DNA of 32,231 bases from JBBDWK01 sp040902885. GTDB lineage: Bacteria > Acidobacteriota > Terriglobia > Bryobacterales > Bryobacteraceae. This document shows positions 24,208 through 30,805 of the stretch, one piece after another (position 1 is the stretch's first letter; every line of letters begins with the position of its first letter). The notes under the pieces were generated by a model. It saw nothing but the letters and a program-made list of their open reading frames with translations. It was not told the origin of the DNA and did no database searches. A program made the translations under genes and the position numbers. The stretch spans positions 1 to 32,231 of the forward strand of contig JBBDWK010000044.1 in the NCBI GenBank assembly GCA_040902885.1. The letters are read 5' to 3'.

Positions 24208-25124
24208 CCGGCGAGAAGGCCACTGCGGCCTGGCGCGCCGACTTCGCGCTGCTCGGCAACACGCTCATCTGGGGGGCCACATTCGTTCTGGTCAAGACGG
24301 CGCTTCAGGATATCTCCTCCCTGCTATTCATCGCTATTCGCTTTTTCATCGCCGCGGGGGCGCTCGCGCTTGCCTTCCGCTTCCGACCGGCGATACTGTT
24401 CAGCCAGCCCGGAGCGCTGCGGGGCGGGATCATCGTAGGCGCTTTTCTCTTCGCGGGGTACTTCTTCCAGACGGCGGGGCTGCGCTATACCACGGCGTCC
24501 AAGTCCGCGTTCATCACCGGGCTTTCGATTCCTTTGGTACCAATTCTGGGCGCAATCGTCTATCGTAGATGGCCGCGTGTCCGGGATGTGGCCGGAATCG
24601 TTGTGGCCACTGGCGGAATGGCGTTGCTTACGTTACAGGACGAACGGATCGCTTTTAACCGGGGCGACGTTCTGACCATGTTCTGCGCCGCCGCCTTCGC
24701 CGGCCACATTGTTTCACTGGGTCACTTTTCGAAAACCCTCGGTTTCGAAAGTTTGTCGGTCCTGCAAGTGGCCACGGCGGCCATCCTCGCGGGAGGCAGC
24801 TTCTGGTGGGTGGAAGACTGGTTTGTCGAGTGGCGGCCCGCGGTTGTCATAGCGCTCGGCGTCACCGGTCTGCTGGCCACGGCGGTCGCGTTCACCGTTC
24901 AGGCCTGGGCGCAGCAGCACACCACGGCTACCAGGACGGCGCTGATCTTCTCCATGGAACCGGTGTTCGCGGCTCTCACCGCTTTCGCAGTGCTTGGAGA
25001 GATGCTGCCGCAGCAGGGCATCTTCGGAGCTATTTTGATACTTGGGGGAGTTCTTCTGGTGGAATTGAAACCTGCGGAACATCGGGCACATCAATCTGTT
25101 AGGGACCTACTCGGGAAGGTATAA
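24204..25124 (+). CDS. EamA-family drug/metabolite transporter (DMT superfamily)
   Basis: 306 aa with about ten transmembrane helices in two EamA halves. The first begins LLGNTLIWGATFVLVKTAL, with the LLFIAIRFFIAAGALAL helix. The second begins ALGVTGLLATAVAFTVQ and ends with the conserved AALTAFAVLGEMLPQQG and ILILGGVLLVEL. It should export or exchange a small metabolite such as an amino acid. The ATG overlaps the M20 peptidase stop (ATGA), so the two genes are translationally coupled; a peptidase with an exporter suggests handling of amino-acid excess, by inference. The stop codon lies inside a TATAAT at 25120-25125. Confidence 0.92.
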   Translation: MTGEKATAAWRADFALLGNTLIWGATFVLVKTALQDISSLLFIAIRFFIAAGALALAFRFRPAILFSQPGALRGGIIVGAFLFAGYFFQTAGLRYTTASKSAFITGLSIPLVPILGAIVYRRWPRVRDVAGIVVATGGMALLTLQDERIAFNRGDVLTMFCAAAFAGHIVSLGHFSKTLGFESLSVLQVATAAILAGGSFWWVEDWFVEWRPAVVIALGVTGLLATAVAFTVQAWAQQHTTATRTALIFSMEPVFAALTAFAVLGEMLPQQGIFGAILILGGVLLVELKPAEHRAHQSVRDLLGKV

Positions 25125-25125
25125 T
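25120..25125 (+). promoter_or_regulatory. Perfect -10 hexamer upstream of the HtrA protease, overlapping a stop codon
   Basis: TATAAT at 25120-25125 encloses the TAA stop (25122-25124) of the EamA gene and lies 37 nt before the protease ATG. No good -35 is seen. A GGAGG at 25146-25150 is the likely ribosome-binding site, with a rather long 12-nt spacing. Confidence 0.4.
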
Positions 25126-25162
25126 CGTTTTATCGTATGCCTAGCGGAGGTCGATAAAGAAT

Positions 25163-26737
25163 ATGAGTGTTTTGGATACAGTGCGAAATCACAAGCTTGT
25201 CTCGACAACCTTGATCATGTTTACGTTGGCGTTCGGCATTCTGATCGGGACGCTCATCAACACCGGCGTGAAGGCGGAGAAGGGACAGGCGGCGCCGAAT
25301 GCCACGCCTCTGGCGATCCCCAATCCCGTGCAGCTCTCGACGGCCTTCAGCCAGTTGGCCAAACAGCTCGAGCCCTCCGTGGTGAACGTTTCGACGTCCT
25401 TCACTCAGAAGGCGCCTCAGCAGTCGCGGCGGCGCCCTGGGCCGAGCGACGAGCCGGGCGGCGACGAGATGAACGAGTTCTTCCAGCGCTTCTTCGGAGG
25501 GAATCCGTTCGGCAACGGGCCGTTCCCGGAACGAGGCCCCCGCCGGGGAAGCGGCCTCGGGTCGGGCGTGATCATCGATAAGAACGGCTATATCCTCACC
25601 AACAACCACGTGATTGAGAAGGCCGACCGGATTCGCGTCCGTGTTTCCGGTATGAAGCAGGAATTCGACGCGAAGCTCATTGGCGCGGATCAGGAGACGG
25701 ATCTGGCGGTCATTAAGATCGAGTCGGACCGTCCGTTCCAGCCGGCGCGCATCGGAAATTCCGATGCCGTGGGCGTAGGCGACTGGGCGGTGGCGATCGG
25801 CTCTCCCTTCGGCCTGCAGGCCACGGTGACGGCCGGCATCATCAGCGCGAAAGAGCGCAATCTGCCGGGCGCGGAGCAGTTTCAGCATTTCCTCCAGACC
25901 GACGCCGCTATCAATCCAGGCAACAGCGGCGGACCTCTGTTGAATATCAACGGCGAGGTGATCGGCATCAACACGGCCATCGCCACGCAGAGCGGCGGCT
26001 ATCAAGGCATCGGCTTCGCGCTCCCCGTCAACACGGCCGCTAAAGTCTATAACCAGATCATCAAGACCGGAAAGATGACGCGCGGCTCCATCGGCATCTC
26101 GTTCCGCGAGGCCCAGCCGGAGCTGCTCGAGGTTTACGGCGCGAAGCAAGGCGTGTTCGTGGTAGCCGTGGAGCCCAAGGGACCGGCCGAGAGGGCGGGC
26201 CTCAAACCGGCCGACATCATTCTGTCCATCAACGGCAAACAGGTGAAGGACGGAACGGACCTGGTGGAGCGCGTGGCCGACACGCCAGTGGGTCAGGAGC
26301 TCAAGTTGGCCATCTTGCGCGACGAGCGCAAGCAGGACGTGACGATCACCGTGGGAGACCGCGTCGAGGTCTTCTCGGACCGGTTTGCCGCTGCAGGCGG
26401 CCCGGAATCCGAACCCGGCGAAGCTACCGAGGCCAGGTTCGGCTTCGGGGTTGAGAATCTTAGCGAGGCCCGCAAGAGCCGCATGGGGATTTCGGATCGC
26501 CGCGGCGTGCTGATTTTCAATGTGGAGCCGGGTTCTTTTGCCGAGGATGTAGGGCTGGCGAAGGGCGACGTGATCGTGGCCATCAACCGGCAGCCCGTCA
26601 ACTCGGTGGATGACGTCCCGCGCCTTCAGGGCAGCCTGAAGCCGGGCGACCCGGTGGCGTTCCATATCCTTCGGCAGCTTGGTCCGGAGCGCCCGTGGCA
26701 GAGCCAGTTCCTGGCCGGAACGGTGCCCAATCGGTAA
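25163..26737 (+). CDS. HtrA/Deg-family periplasmic serine protease with two PDZ domains
   Basis: 524 aa. An N-terminal membrane anchor (about 12-33) is followed by a Gln/Arg/Pro-rich linker containing a Phe/Gly patch (FFQRFFGGNPFGNGPF), as in other Deg proteases. The trypsin-like domain has all catalytic residues: H149 in LTNNHVIE, D180 in QETDLAVIKI and S255 in NPGNSGGPLL. PDZ1 lies at about 305-395 and PDZ2 at about 430-515. The enzyme degrades or refolds misfolded envelope proteins. A perfect -10 hexamer precedes it and a strong intrinsic terminator follows 12 nt after the stop. Whether to call it DegP or DegQ cannot be settled from the sequence. Confidence 0.96.
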   Translation: MSVLDTVRNHKLVSTTLIMFTLAFGILIGTLINTGVKAEKGQAAPNATPLAIPNPVQLSTAFSQLAKQLEPSVVNVSTSFTQKAPQQSRRRPGPSDEPGGDEMNEFFQRFFGGNPFGNGPFPERGPRRGSGLGSGVIIDKNGYILTNNHVIEKADRIRVRVSGMKQEFDAKLIGADQETDLAVIKIESDRPFQPARIGNSDAVGVGDWAVAIGSPFGLQATVTAGIISAKERNLPGAEQFQHFLQTDAAINPGNSGGPLLNINGEVIGINTAIATQSGGYQGIGFALPVNTAAKVYNQIIKTGKMTRGSIGISFREAQPELLEVYGAKQGVFVVAVEPKGPAERAGLKPADIILSINGKQVKDGTDLVERVADTPVGQELKLAILRDERKQDVTITVGDRVEVFSDRFAAAGGPESEPGEATEARFGFGVENLSEARKSRMGISDRRGVLIFNVEPGSFAEDVGLAKGDVIVAINRQPVNSVDDVPRLQGSLKPGDPVAFHILRQLGPERPWQSQFLAGTVPNR

Positions 26738-26749
26738 GTTTTCTCAACC

Positions 26750-26782
26750 CGGGCAGGCCTTCGGGTCTGCCCGTTATTTTTT
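26750..26782 (+). terminator. Intrinsic terminator after the HtrA protease gene
   Basis: A 10-bp stem CGGGCAGGCC (26750-26759) and GGTCTGCCCG (26764-26773), with one G-T wobble, closes on a stable TTCG tetraloop. It is followed by TTATTTTTT (26774-26782). It is the clearest terminator in the window. It ends only 2 nt before the GGAG of the next gene. Confidence 0.92.
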
Positions 26783-26795
26783 CTGGAGTCGTGTT

Positions 26796-27233
26796 TTGAA
26801 AATACTCGCGGCGCTGATTCTCGCGCTGTCGCTTTCAATCCCGTTGACCACCGGCCTGGCCCAGACGGCAGCCAAAAAATCCGCGGCCAAGAAATCCCCA
26901 GCGAAGCAGCCCGCGGCGAAAAAAACCGCAACCAAAAAGCCGGCGCCCGCCAAACGCCGCACGGCTTCCAGAAGGAGGACGCGGGCCGCAAGCTGGCGCA
27001 ACCGGCAGCTCAAGCCCGAGGCGGCGCGTTACAAGGACATTCAGCAGGCTCTGGTGGACAAGGGATTCCTGAAGGCCGAGCCGAACGGCGTCTGGGGCGA
27101 CGACTCGGTGGAGGCGCTGAAGCGCTTCCAGGAAGCGCAGCACCTGACTCCAACCGGCAAGCTGAATTCGCTCTCGCTCATCGCACTCGGGCTCGGCCCG
27201 AAACGCGAGCCGGTGGTGGAAATCGCCAAGTAG
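26796..27233 (+). CDS. Secreted Lys/Ala-rich protein with C-terminal peptidoglycan-binding domain
   Basis: 145 aa from a TTG start. TTG is chosen because GGAG (26785-26788) lies 7 nt upstream and a signal peptide follows (MKILAALILALSLSIPL). After the signal comes a low-complexity basic tail (about 25-68) of KKSAAKKSPAKQPAAKK type, then an Arg-rich stretch (RRTASRRRTRAA), then a PG_binding_1 domain at about 80-140 (YKDIQQALVDKGFLKAE, NGVWGDDSVEALKRFQ). The domain binds cell-wall peptidoglycan; the basic tail resembles histone H1 C-termini and could contact teichoic or nucleic acid polyanions or lipid head groups. No enzyme domain is present. It lies between a terminator and alanine dehydrogenase (6 nt downstream). 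Confidence 0.85.
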   Translation: MKILAALILALSLSIPLTTGLAQTAAKKSAAKKSPAKQPAAKKTATKKPAPAKRRTASRRRTRAASWRNRQLKPEAARYKDIQQALVDKGFLKAEPNGVWGDDSVEALKRFQEAQHLTPTGKLNSLSLIALGLGPKREPVVEIAK

Positions 27234-27239
27234 GCGGCG

Positions 27240-28352
27240 ATGGTAATCGGCGTTCCCCGCGAGATCAAGGACCATGAGACCAGGGTGGGCCTGGTACCCA
27301 GCGGCGTGGTTGCGCTGCGCGAACAAGGTCACGAAGTGCTCGTGCAGTCCGGGGCGGGCGTGGGCAGCGCGCTGCCGGATGGCGACTACGCCGAAGCGGG
27401 CGCGCTGATATTGACCGGCGCCGAGGAAGTGTGGCGCCGCGCGGACCTGGTGGTCAAGGTGAAGGAGCCGCAGCCCGCCGAGTATGCGTACTTCCGTCCC
27501 GGTCTGATCCTGTTCACCTACCTCCACCTGGCCCCGCTGCCGGAGTTGACGACGCATCTGCTGAACGCCGAGGTCAACGGCGTAGCTTACGAGACCATCT
27601 TGGAAGCCGACGGCTCGCTGCCGCTGCTGACGCCCATGAGCGAAGTAGCGGGCCGCATGGCCGTGCAGGTGGGTGCGCAGTACCTGGAAGCGCCCAATGG
27701 CGGGCGAGGCATATTACTTGGCGGCGTGCCCGGCGTCGCTCCGGCCAATGTGGCCATCCTCGGCGGCGGTGTTGTCGGCACGAACGCAGCCAAGGTCGCG
27801 GTGGGAATGGGCGCGCACGTCACCATCGTGGACCGGAGTTTGAACCGGCTGCGCGAGCTCGACGACATCTTCAACGGGCAGGCGGTCACCCTGGCATCCA
27901 ACGTCTGGACCGTGACCGAGACGCTGAAGCTGGCCGATCTCGTAATCGGCGCGGTGCTGATTCCCGGCGCCTCCGCGCCCAGGCTGGTGCGGCGCTCCAT
28001 GCTGGGCCTCATGCGGCCGGGGTCCGTGGTGGTGGATGTGGCCATCGACCAGGGCGGCTGCTTCGAGACTTCGCGGCCCACCACGCACACCGATCCGGTC
28101 TACGTCGTCGACGGCGTGGTGCACTACTGCGTATCCAACATGCCCGCCGCGGTGCCGCATACTTCCACTTTCGCCCTCACCAACGCCACCATCTCCTATC
28201 TGCTGGAGCTGGCGGAAAAGGGTTTGGAGCGCGCCTGCGAGGAGCATGCGCCCATTCGCGCCGGCGTCAACACCTATCGCGGCCATGTCGCGCATCCGGG
28301 CGTGGCGGAATCGCAGGGACGTCCCTGGAGATCCCTTGAAGCGATGGTTTGA
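27240..28352 (+). CDS. ald: Alanine dehydrogenase
   Basis: 370 aa, the usual length. It interconverts L-alanine and pyruvate with ammonia using NAD. Family marks are VPREIKDHETRVGLVPSGV at the N-terminus, the lysine in VVKVKEPQ, the catalytic His in TYLHLAPLPE, SEVAGRMAVQVGA, the Rossmann motif AILGGGVVGTNAAKVA, and DVAIDQGGCFETSRPTTH followed by VSNMPAAVPHTST. The start is 6 nt after the peptidoglycan-binding gene, so the two may share a transcript. It links amino-acid catabolism with central carbon metabolism. Confidence 0.97.
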   Translation: MVIGVPREIKDHETRVGLVPSGVVALREQGHEVLVQSGAGVGSALPDGDYAEAGALILTGAEEVWRRADLVVKVKEPQPAEYAYFRPGLILFTYLHLAPLPELTTHLLNAEVNGVAYETILEADGSLPLLTPMSEVAGRMAVQVGAQYLEAPNGGRGILLGGVPGVAPANVAILGGGVVGTNAAKVAVGMGAHVTIVDRSLNRLRELDDIFNGQAVTLASNVWTVTETLKLADLVIGAVLIPGASAPRLVRRSMLGLMRPGSVVVDVAIDQGGCFETSRPTTHTDPVYVVDGVVHYCVSNMPAAVPHTSTFALTNATISYLLELAEKGLERACEEHAPIRAGVNTYRGHVAHPGVAESQGRPWRSLEAMV

Positions 28353-28360
28353 CGCCCGGG

Positions 28361-28366
28361 TATAAA
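28361..28366 (+). promoter_or_regulatory. -10 box candidate before acyl-CoA dehydrogenase
   Basis: TATAAA (five of six consensus bases) lies 20 nt before the ATG at 28387. A possible -35 is TTGAAG at 28336-28341, with a long 19-nt spacer. It is a weak match overall. Confidence 0.3.
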
Positions 28367-28386
28367 CTAATGAGGGAGTGAGAAGC

Positions 28387-29571
28387 ATGCCCGCAACCGT
28401 CGAGACCGCTGAAGCTCCCTTGCGTCCCCTTACGTCTCTGACCGAGGAAGAGAAGTTCTTTCAGTCCACCGTGCGGCAGTTCGCGCGCGAGCGGATCGGC
28501 CCGCACGTGCGCGAGATGGATCAGACGTCGGTGTTCCGCAAGGACATCATCCAGCAGTTCTTCGAACTGGGCCTGATGGGAATCGAGATTCCGGAAGAGT
28601 ACGGCGGGCAGGGCGGCAGCTTCTTCCAGTGCGTGCTGGCGGTGGAGGAGTTGTCGGCCGTCGATCCCTCGGCGGGCGTGATCGTGGACGTGCAGAACAC
28701 CATCGTCAACAATGCGCTGCTGCGCTGGGCCAATGCCGATCAGAAGCGGCGCTACCTGCCGCGCCTGGCCGCCGACACCGTCGCCTCCTACGCGCTCTCC
28801 GAAGCCGGCTCCGGGTCCGATGCCTTCGCGCTCGCCACACGCGCGGCGGAAGACGGCGCCGATTACCTGTTGACGGGACGGAAACTCTGGATTACCAACG
28901 CCGCCGAAGCCGGCCTGTTTCTTCTGTTCGCCAACGCGAATCCCGAAGCGGGCTATCGCGGCATTACCGCGTTCCTCGTCGAGCGCGAGTTCCCAGGCTT
29001 TCAGGTAGGAAAGAAGGAGGACAAGCTGGGCCTTCGCGCTTCCTCCACCTGCGAGCTGATCCTGGACAATTGCCGCGTGCCGAAAGCCAACGTCATGGGC
29101 GAAGTTGGCAAAGGCTACAGAATCGCCATCGAAACGCTGAACGAAGGCCGTATAGCGATTGGCGCTCAGATGATCGGCCTCGCGCGCGGGGCGCTGGGAC
29201 ACGCGCTGGCTTACGCCAAAGAACGCAAGCAGTTCGGCAAGGCAATTTCCGAGTTCCAGGGAGTACAGTTCGATCTGGCGCGCATGGCCACGGAAGTGGA
29301 GGCCGCGCGGCTACTGGTTTATAACGCGGCCAGGATGCGCGATGCCGGGATGCCCTTCATGACCGAAGCGGCGATGGCCAAGTATTACAGCTCCGAGATC
29401 GCCGAGAAGGCCGCTTCCAAAGCGATCGAGATCTTCGGCGGCGTGGGCATCACCAAAGAGTATCCCGTGGAGAAATTGTACCGGGACGCCAAGATCGGAC
29501 GGATTTACGAAGGTACGAGCAATATTCAACTGGCAACCATCGCCAAACAGATTTTAGGCAATAGCCGCTGA
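28387..29571 (+). CDS. Acyl-CoA dehydrogenase (short/branched-chain type)
   Basis: 394 aa. ATG at 28387 is preferred to GTG at 28378 because GAGGGAG sits 8 nt upstream of the ATG. FAD-dependent alpha,beta-dehydrogenation of acyl-CoA is supported by the two family signatures: YALSEAGSGSDAF (about 133-145) and the QFGKAISEFQGVQFDLA segment. The C-terminal catalytic region EIFGGVGITKEYPVEKLYRD runs to IYEGTSNIQL, with the Glu of YEGTSN in the catalytic-base position. It should act in fatty-acid or branched-chain amino-acid breakdown in the cytoplasm. It may have its own promoter at 28361. Confidence 0.96.
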   Translation: MPATVETAEAPLRPLTSLTEEEKFFQSTVRQFARERIGPHVREMDQTSVFRKDIIQQFFELGLMGIEIPEEYGGQGGSFFQCVLAVEELSAVDPSAGVIVDVQNTIVNNALLRWANADQKRRYLPRLAADTVASYALSEAGSGSDAFALATRAAEDGADYLLTGRKLWITNAAEAGLFLLFANANPEAGYRGITAFLVEREFPGFQVGKKEDKLGLRASSTCELILDNCRVPKANVMGEVGKGYRIAIETLNEGRIAIGAQMIGLARGALGHALAYAKERKQFGKAISEFQGVQFDLARMATEVEAARLLVYNAARMRDAGMPFMTEAAMAKYYSSEIAEKAASKAIEIFGGVGITKEYPVEKLYRDAKIGRIYEGTSNIQLATIAKQILGNSR

Positions 29572-29616
29572 GCAACCGGCTTGGCGGGCGGAACGTCTTT
29601 GAAAATCGAGGATCTT

Positions 29617-30393
29617 ATGCGCCGACTCTATTTCTGTGCTTGCCTGCTGGCTTCGGCATGCGCCCTTTGGGCGAACGAGGTCAAACAAGAAGTCGACCCT
29701 CAGGAGATTATCACCAAGTTCGCGGCCAAGGAGGCCGAGTTCGCAAAGGCGCGGGAGAACTATACCTACCGGCAGACCGTCCGCATACTCGAGCTGGACC
29801 CGAGCGGCGGCGTCCGCGGAAAACACGAGATGGTCTCCGACATCATCTTTTCCGCCGACCGCAAGCGCACTGAGAAAGTGGTGCGCGCCCCCGTCTCCAC
29901 GCTGCGCAATTTGCAGTTGACGCCTGAGGACGAACAGGATCTGCGCAATGTGCAGCCTTTTGTTCTGACCACGGAGGAGATCCCGAAGTACGATATCCGC
30001 TATCTGGGCAAACAGAAGGCCGACGAGATTCCGTGCTATGTTTTCGCGGTGAAGCCCAAGAAGATGGAGGCGGGCCAGCGCTACTTTGAGGGTCAGATCT
30101 GGGTGGACGACCGCGACTTGCAGATCGTGAAGACCTACGGCAAGGGCGTCGGCATCATCAAGAAGGGCTCCGACAATCAGTTTCCGCGCTTCGAGACCTA
30201 CCGCGAGCAGATCGATAAGAAATACTGGTTCCCCACCTACACTCGGGCCGACGATACGCTGCACTTCCAGAGCGGGCCCCAAAAGATCCGCATGATCGTG
30301 AAGTACGAAGATTACAAGGTCTTCGGCTCTGAATCGCAGATCAAGTTCGGTGAGATCGTGAACGAAGAACCGGAGAAGCCGAAGCAGCCGTGA
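29617..30393 (+). CDS. LolA-like outer-membrane lipoprotein-sorting family protein
   Basis: 258 aa from ATG at 29617, with GAGG 5 nt upstream and a signal peptide directly after it (RRLYFCACLLASACALWANE). An in-frame TTG at 29581 would displace the signal. The mature protein is a single beta-rich domain with a coiled start (EIITKFAAKEAEFAKARENYT) and LolA/LppX-like segments: YRQTVRILELD, DIIFSADRKRTEKVV, GQIWVDDRDLQIVKTYG, RFETYREQIDKKYWFPTY. These proteins bind lipid or lipoprotein tails in the periplasm. In Acidobacteriota many paralogues exist and their cargo is unknown. It lies 45 nt after acyl-CoA dehydrogenase. Confidence 0.75.
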   Translation: MRRLYFCACLLASACALWANEVKQEVDPQEIITKFAAKEAEFAKARENYTYRQTVRILELDPSGGVRGKHEMVSDIIFSADRKRTEKVVRAPVSTLRNLQLTPEDEQDLRNVQPFVLTTEEIPKYDIRYLGKQKADEIPCYVFAVKPKKMEAGQRYFEGQIWVDDRDLQIVKTYGKGVGIIKKGSDNQFPRFETYREQIDKKYWFPTYTRADDTLHFQSGPQKIRMIVKYEDYKVFGSESQIKFGEIVNEEPEKPKQP

Positions 30394-30396
30394 GTC

Positions 30397-30405
30397 TGCT
30401 AACAT
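30397..30405 (+). promoter_or_regulatory. Extended -10 candidate 8 nt before the CDGSH gene
   Basis: TGCTAACAT is TGn plus TAACAT and ends 8 nt before the ATG at 30414. The gap contains no Shine-Dalgarno sequence, so the mRNA may start at the AUG. Confidence 0.35.
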
Positions 30406-30413
30406 CGGCTTAG

Positions 30414-30650
30414 ATGGCAAAAGTAACCGTACTGAATAACGGTCCCCTGCGTATAGAAGGAGACTTTGCAATCAACGATATGGGCGGGGTGGAGTATGGG
30501 CTTGCCGGCCGCACGGTAATTTCACTCTGCCGCTGCGGGCATTCCGCGAACAAGCCCTTCTGCGATGGCGCGCACGCGCGGCAGGGCTTCCAGTCCGAAT
30601 GCGCGGCCAGGGAACTACCCGCGCCGAAGCCCAAAGTTCAAGGCGTCTAG
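30414..30650 (+). CDS. CDGSH iron-sulfur domain protein
   Basis: A 78-aa cytoplasmic protein. The CDGSH-type [2Fe-2S] site is complete: C39, C41, C50 and H54 in the segment CRCGHSANKPFCDGAH, the C-x-C-x2-S-x3-P-x-C-D-G-A-H pattern typical of mitoNEET-like bacterial proteins. The N-terminal part (VLNNGPLRIEGDFAI) is the short strand region usual in this family. It may take part in iron-sulfur or redox handling; the partner is not known. It is the last plus-strand gene before the enolase-superfamily remnant, whose stop codon lies 17 nt further on the opposite strand. Confidence 0.93.
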   Translation: MAKVTVLNNGPLRIEGDFAINDMGGVEYGLAGRTVISLCRCGHSANKPFCDGAHARQGFQSECAARELPAPKPKVQGV

Positions 30651-30666
30651 CGACGCTCGGCAAACG

Positions 30667-30804
30667 CTAGGCGACGCGAAAACGCTTGAGAGCGGCTTCG
30701 TCCAGCTCCACGCCAAGACCCGGCGTCTTCGGCACGGTGATGAAGCCGTTGACCACCTGGAATGGCGTGGCCAGCAGGTCGCTTTCCCGCATATAACAGA
30801 GCAT
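30667..30804 (-). pseudogene. 3' remnant of an enolase-superfamily (mandelate racemase/muconate-lactonizing type) gene
   Basis: The minus strand encodes about 45 codons to a TAG at 30667-30669. They read ...DLLATPFQVVNGFIT then TVPKTPGLGVELDEAALK and end RFRVA. This matches the usual C-terminus of galactonate/mandelate-type dehydratases (P-F-x-V-x-x-G-x-I-x-V-P-x-x-P-G-L-G-x-E-x-D-E). The other roughly 350 codons, including the barrel and metal ligands, are absent: upstream on the minus strand the sequence becomes the antisense of the phosphatase gene at 30806. It is therefore a truncated gene or, less likely, an assembly junction. The fragment has no internal stop, which suggests recent loss. 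Confidence 0.75.
30792..30797 (+). promoter_or_regulatory. -10 box candidate of the phosphatase gene, inside the remnant
   Basis: TATAAC (five of six consensus bases) ends 8 nt before the ATG at 30806. It lies within the 5' end of the enolase-superfamily remnant on the opposite strand. No Shine-Dalgarno sequence is present. Confidence 0.35.
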
Positions 30805-30805
30805 T

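Noticed and set aside
25130..26665. A 511-codon open frame on the minus strand opposite the HtrA protease.
   Set aside because: The plus strand encodes a complete protease with catalytic triad and PDZ domains. The minus frame is a shadow without recognisable features.
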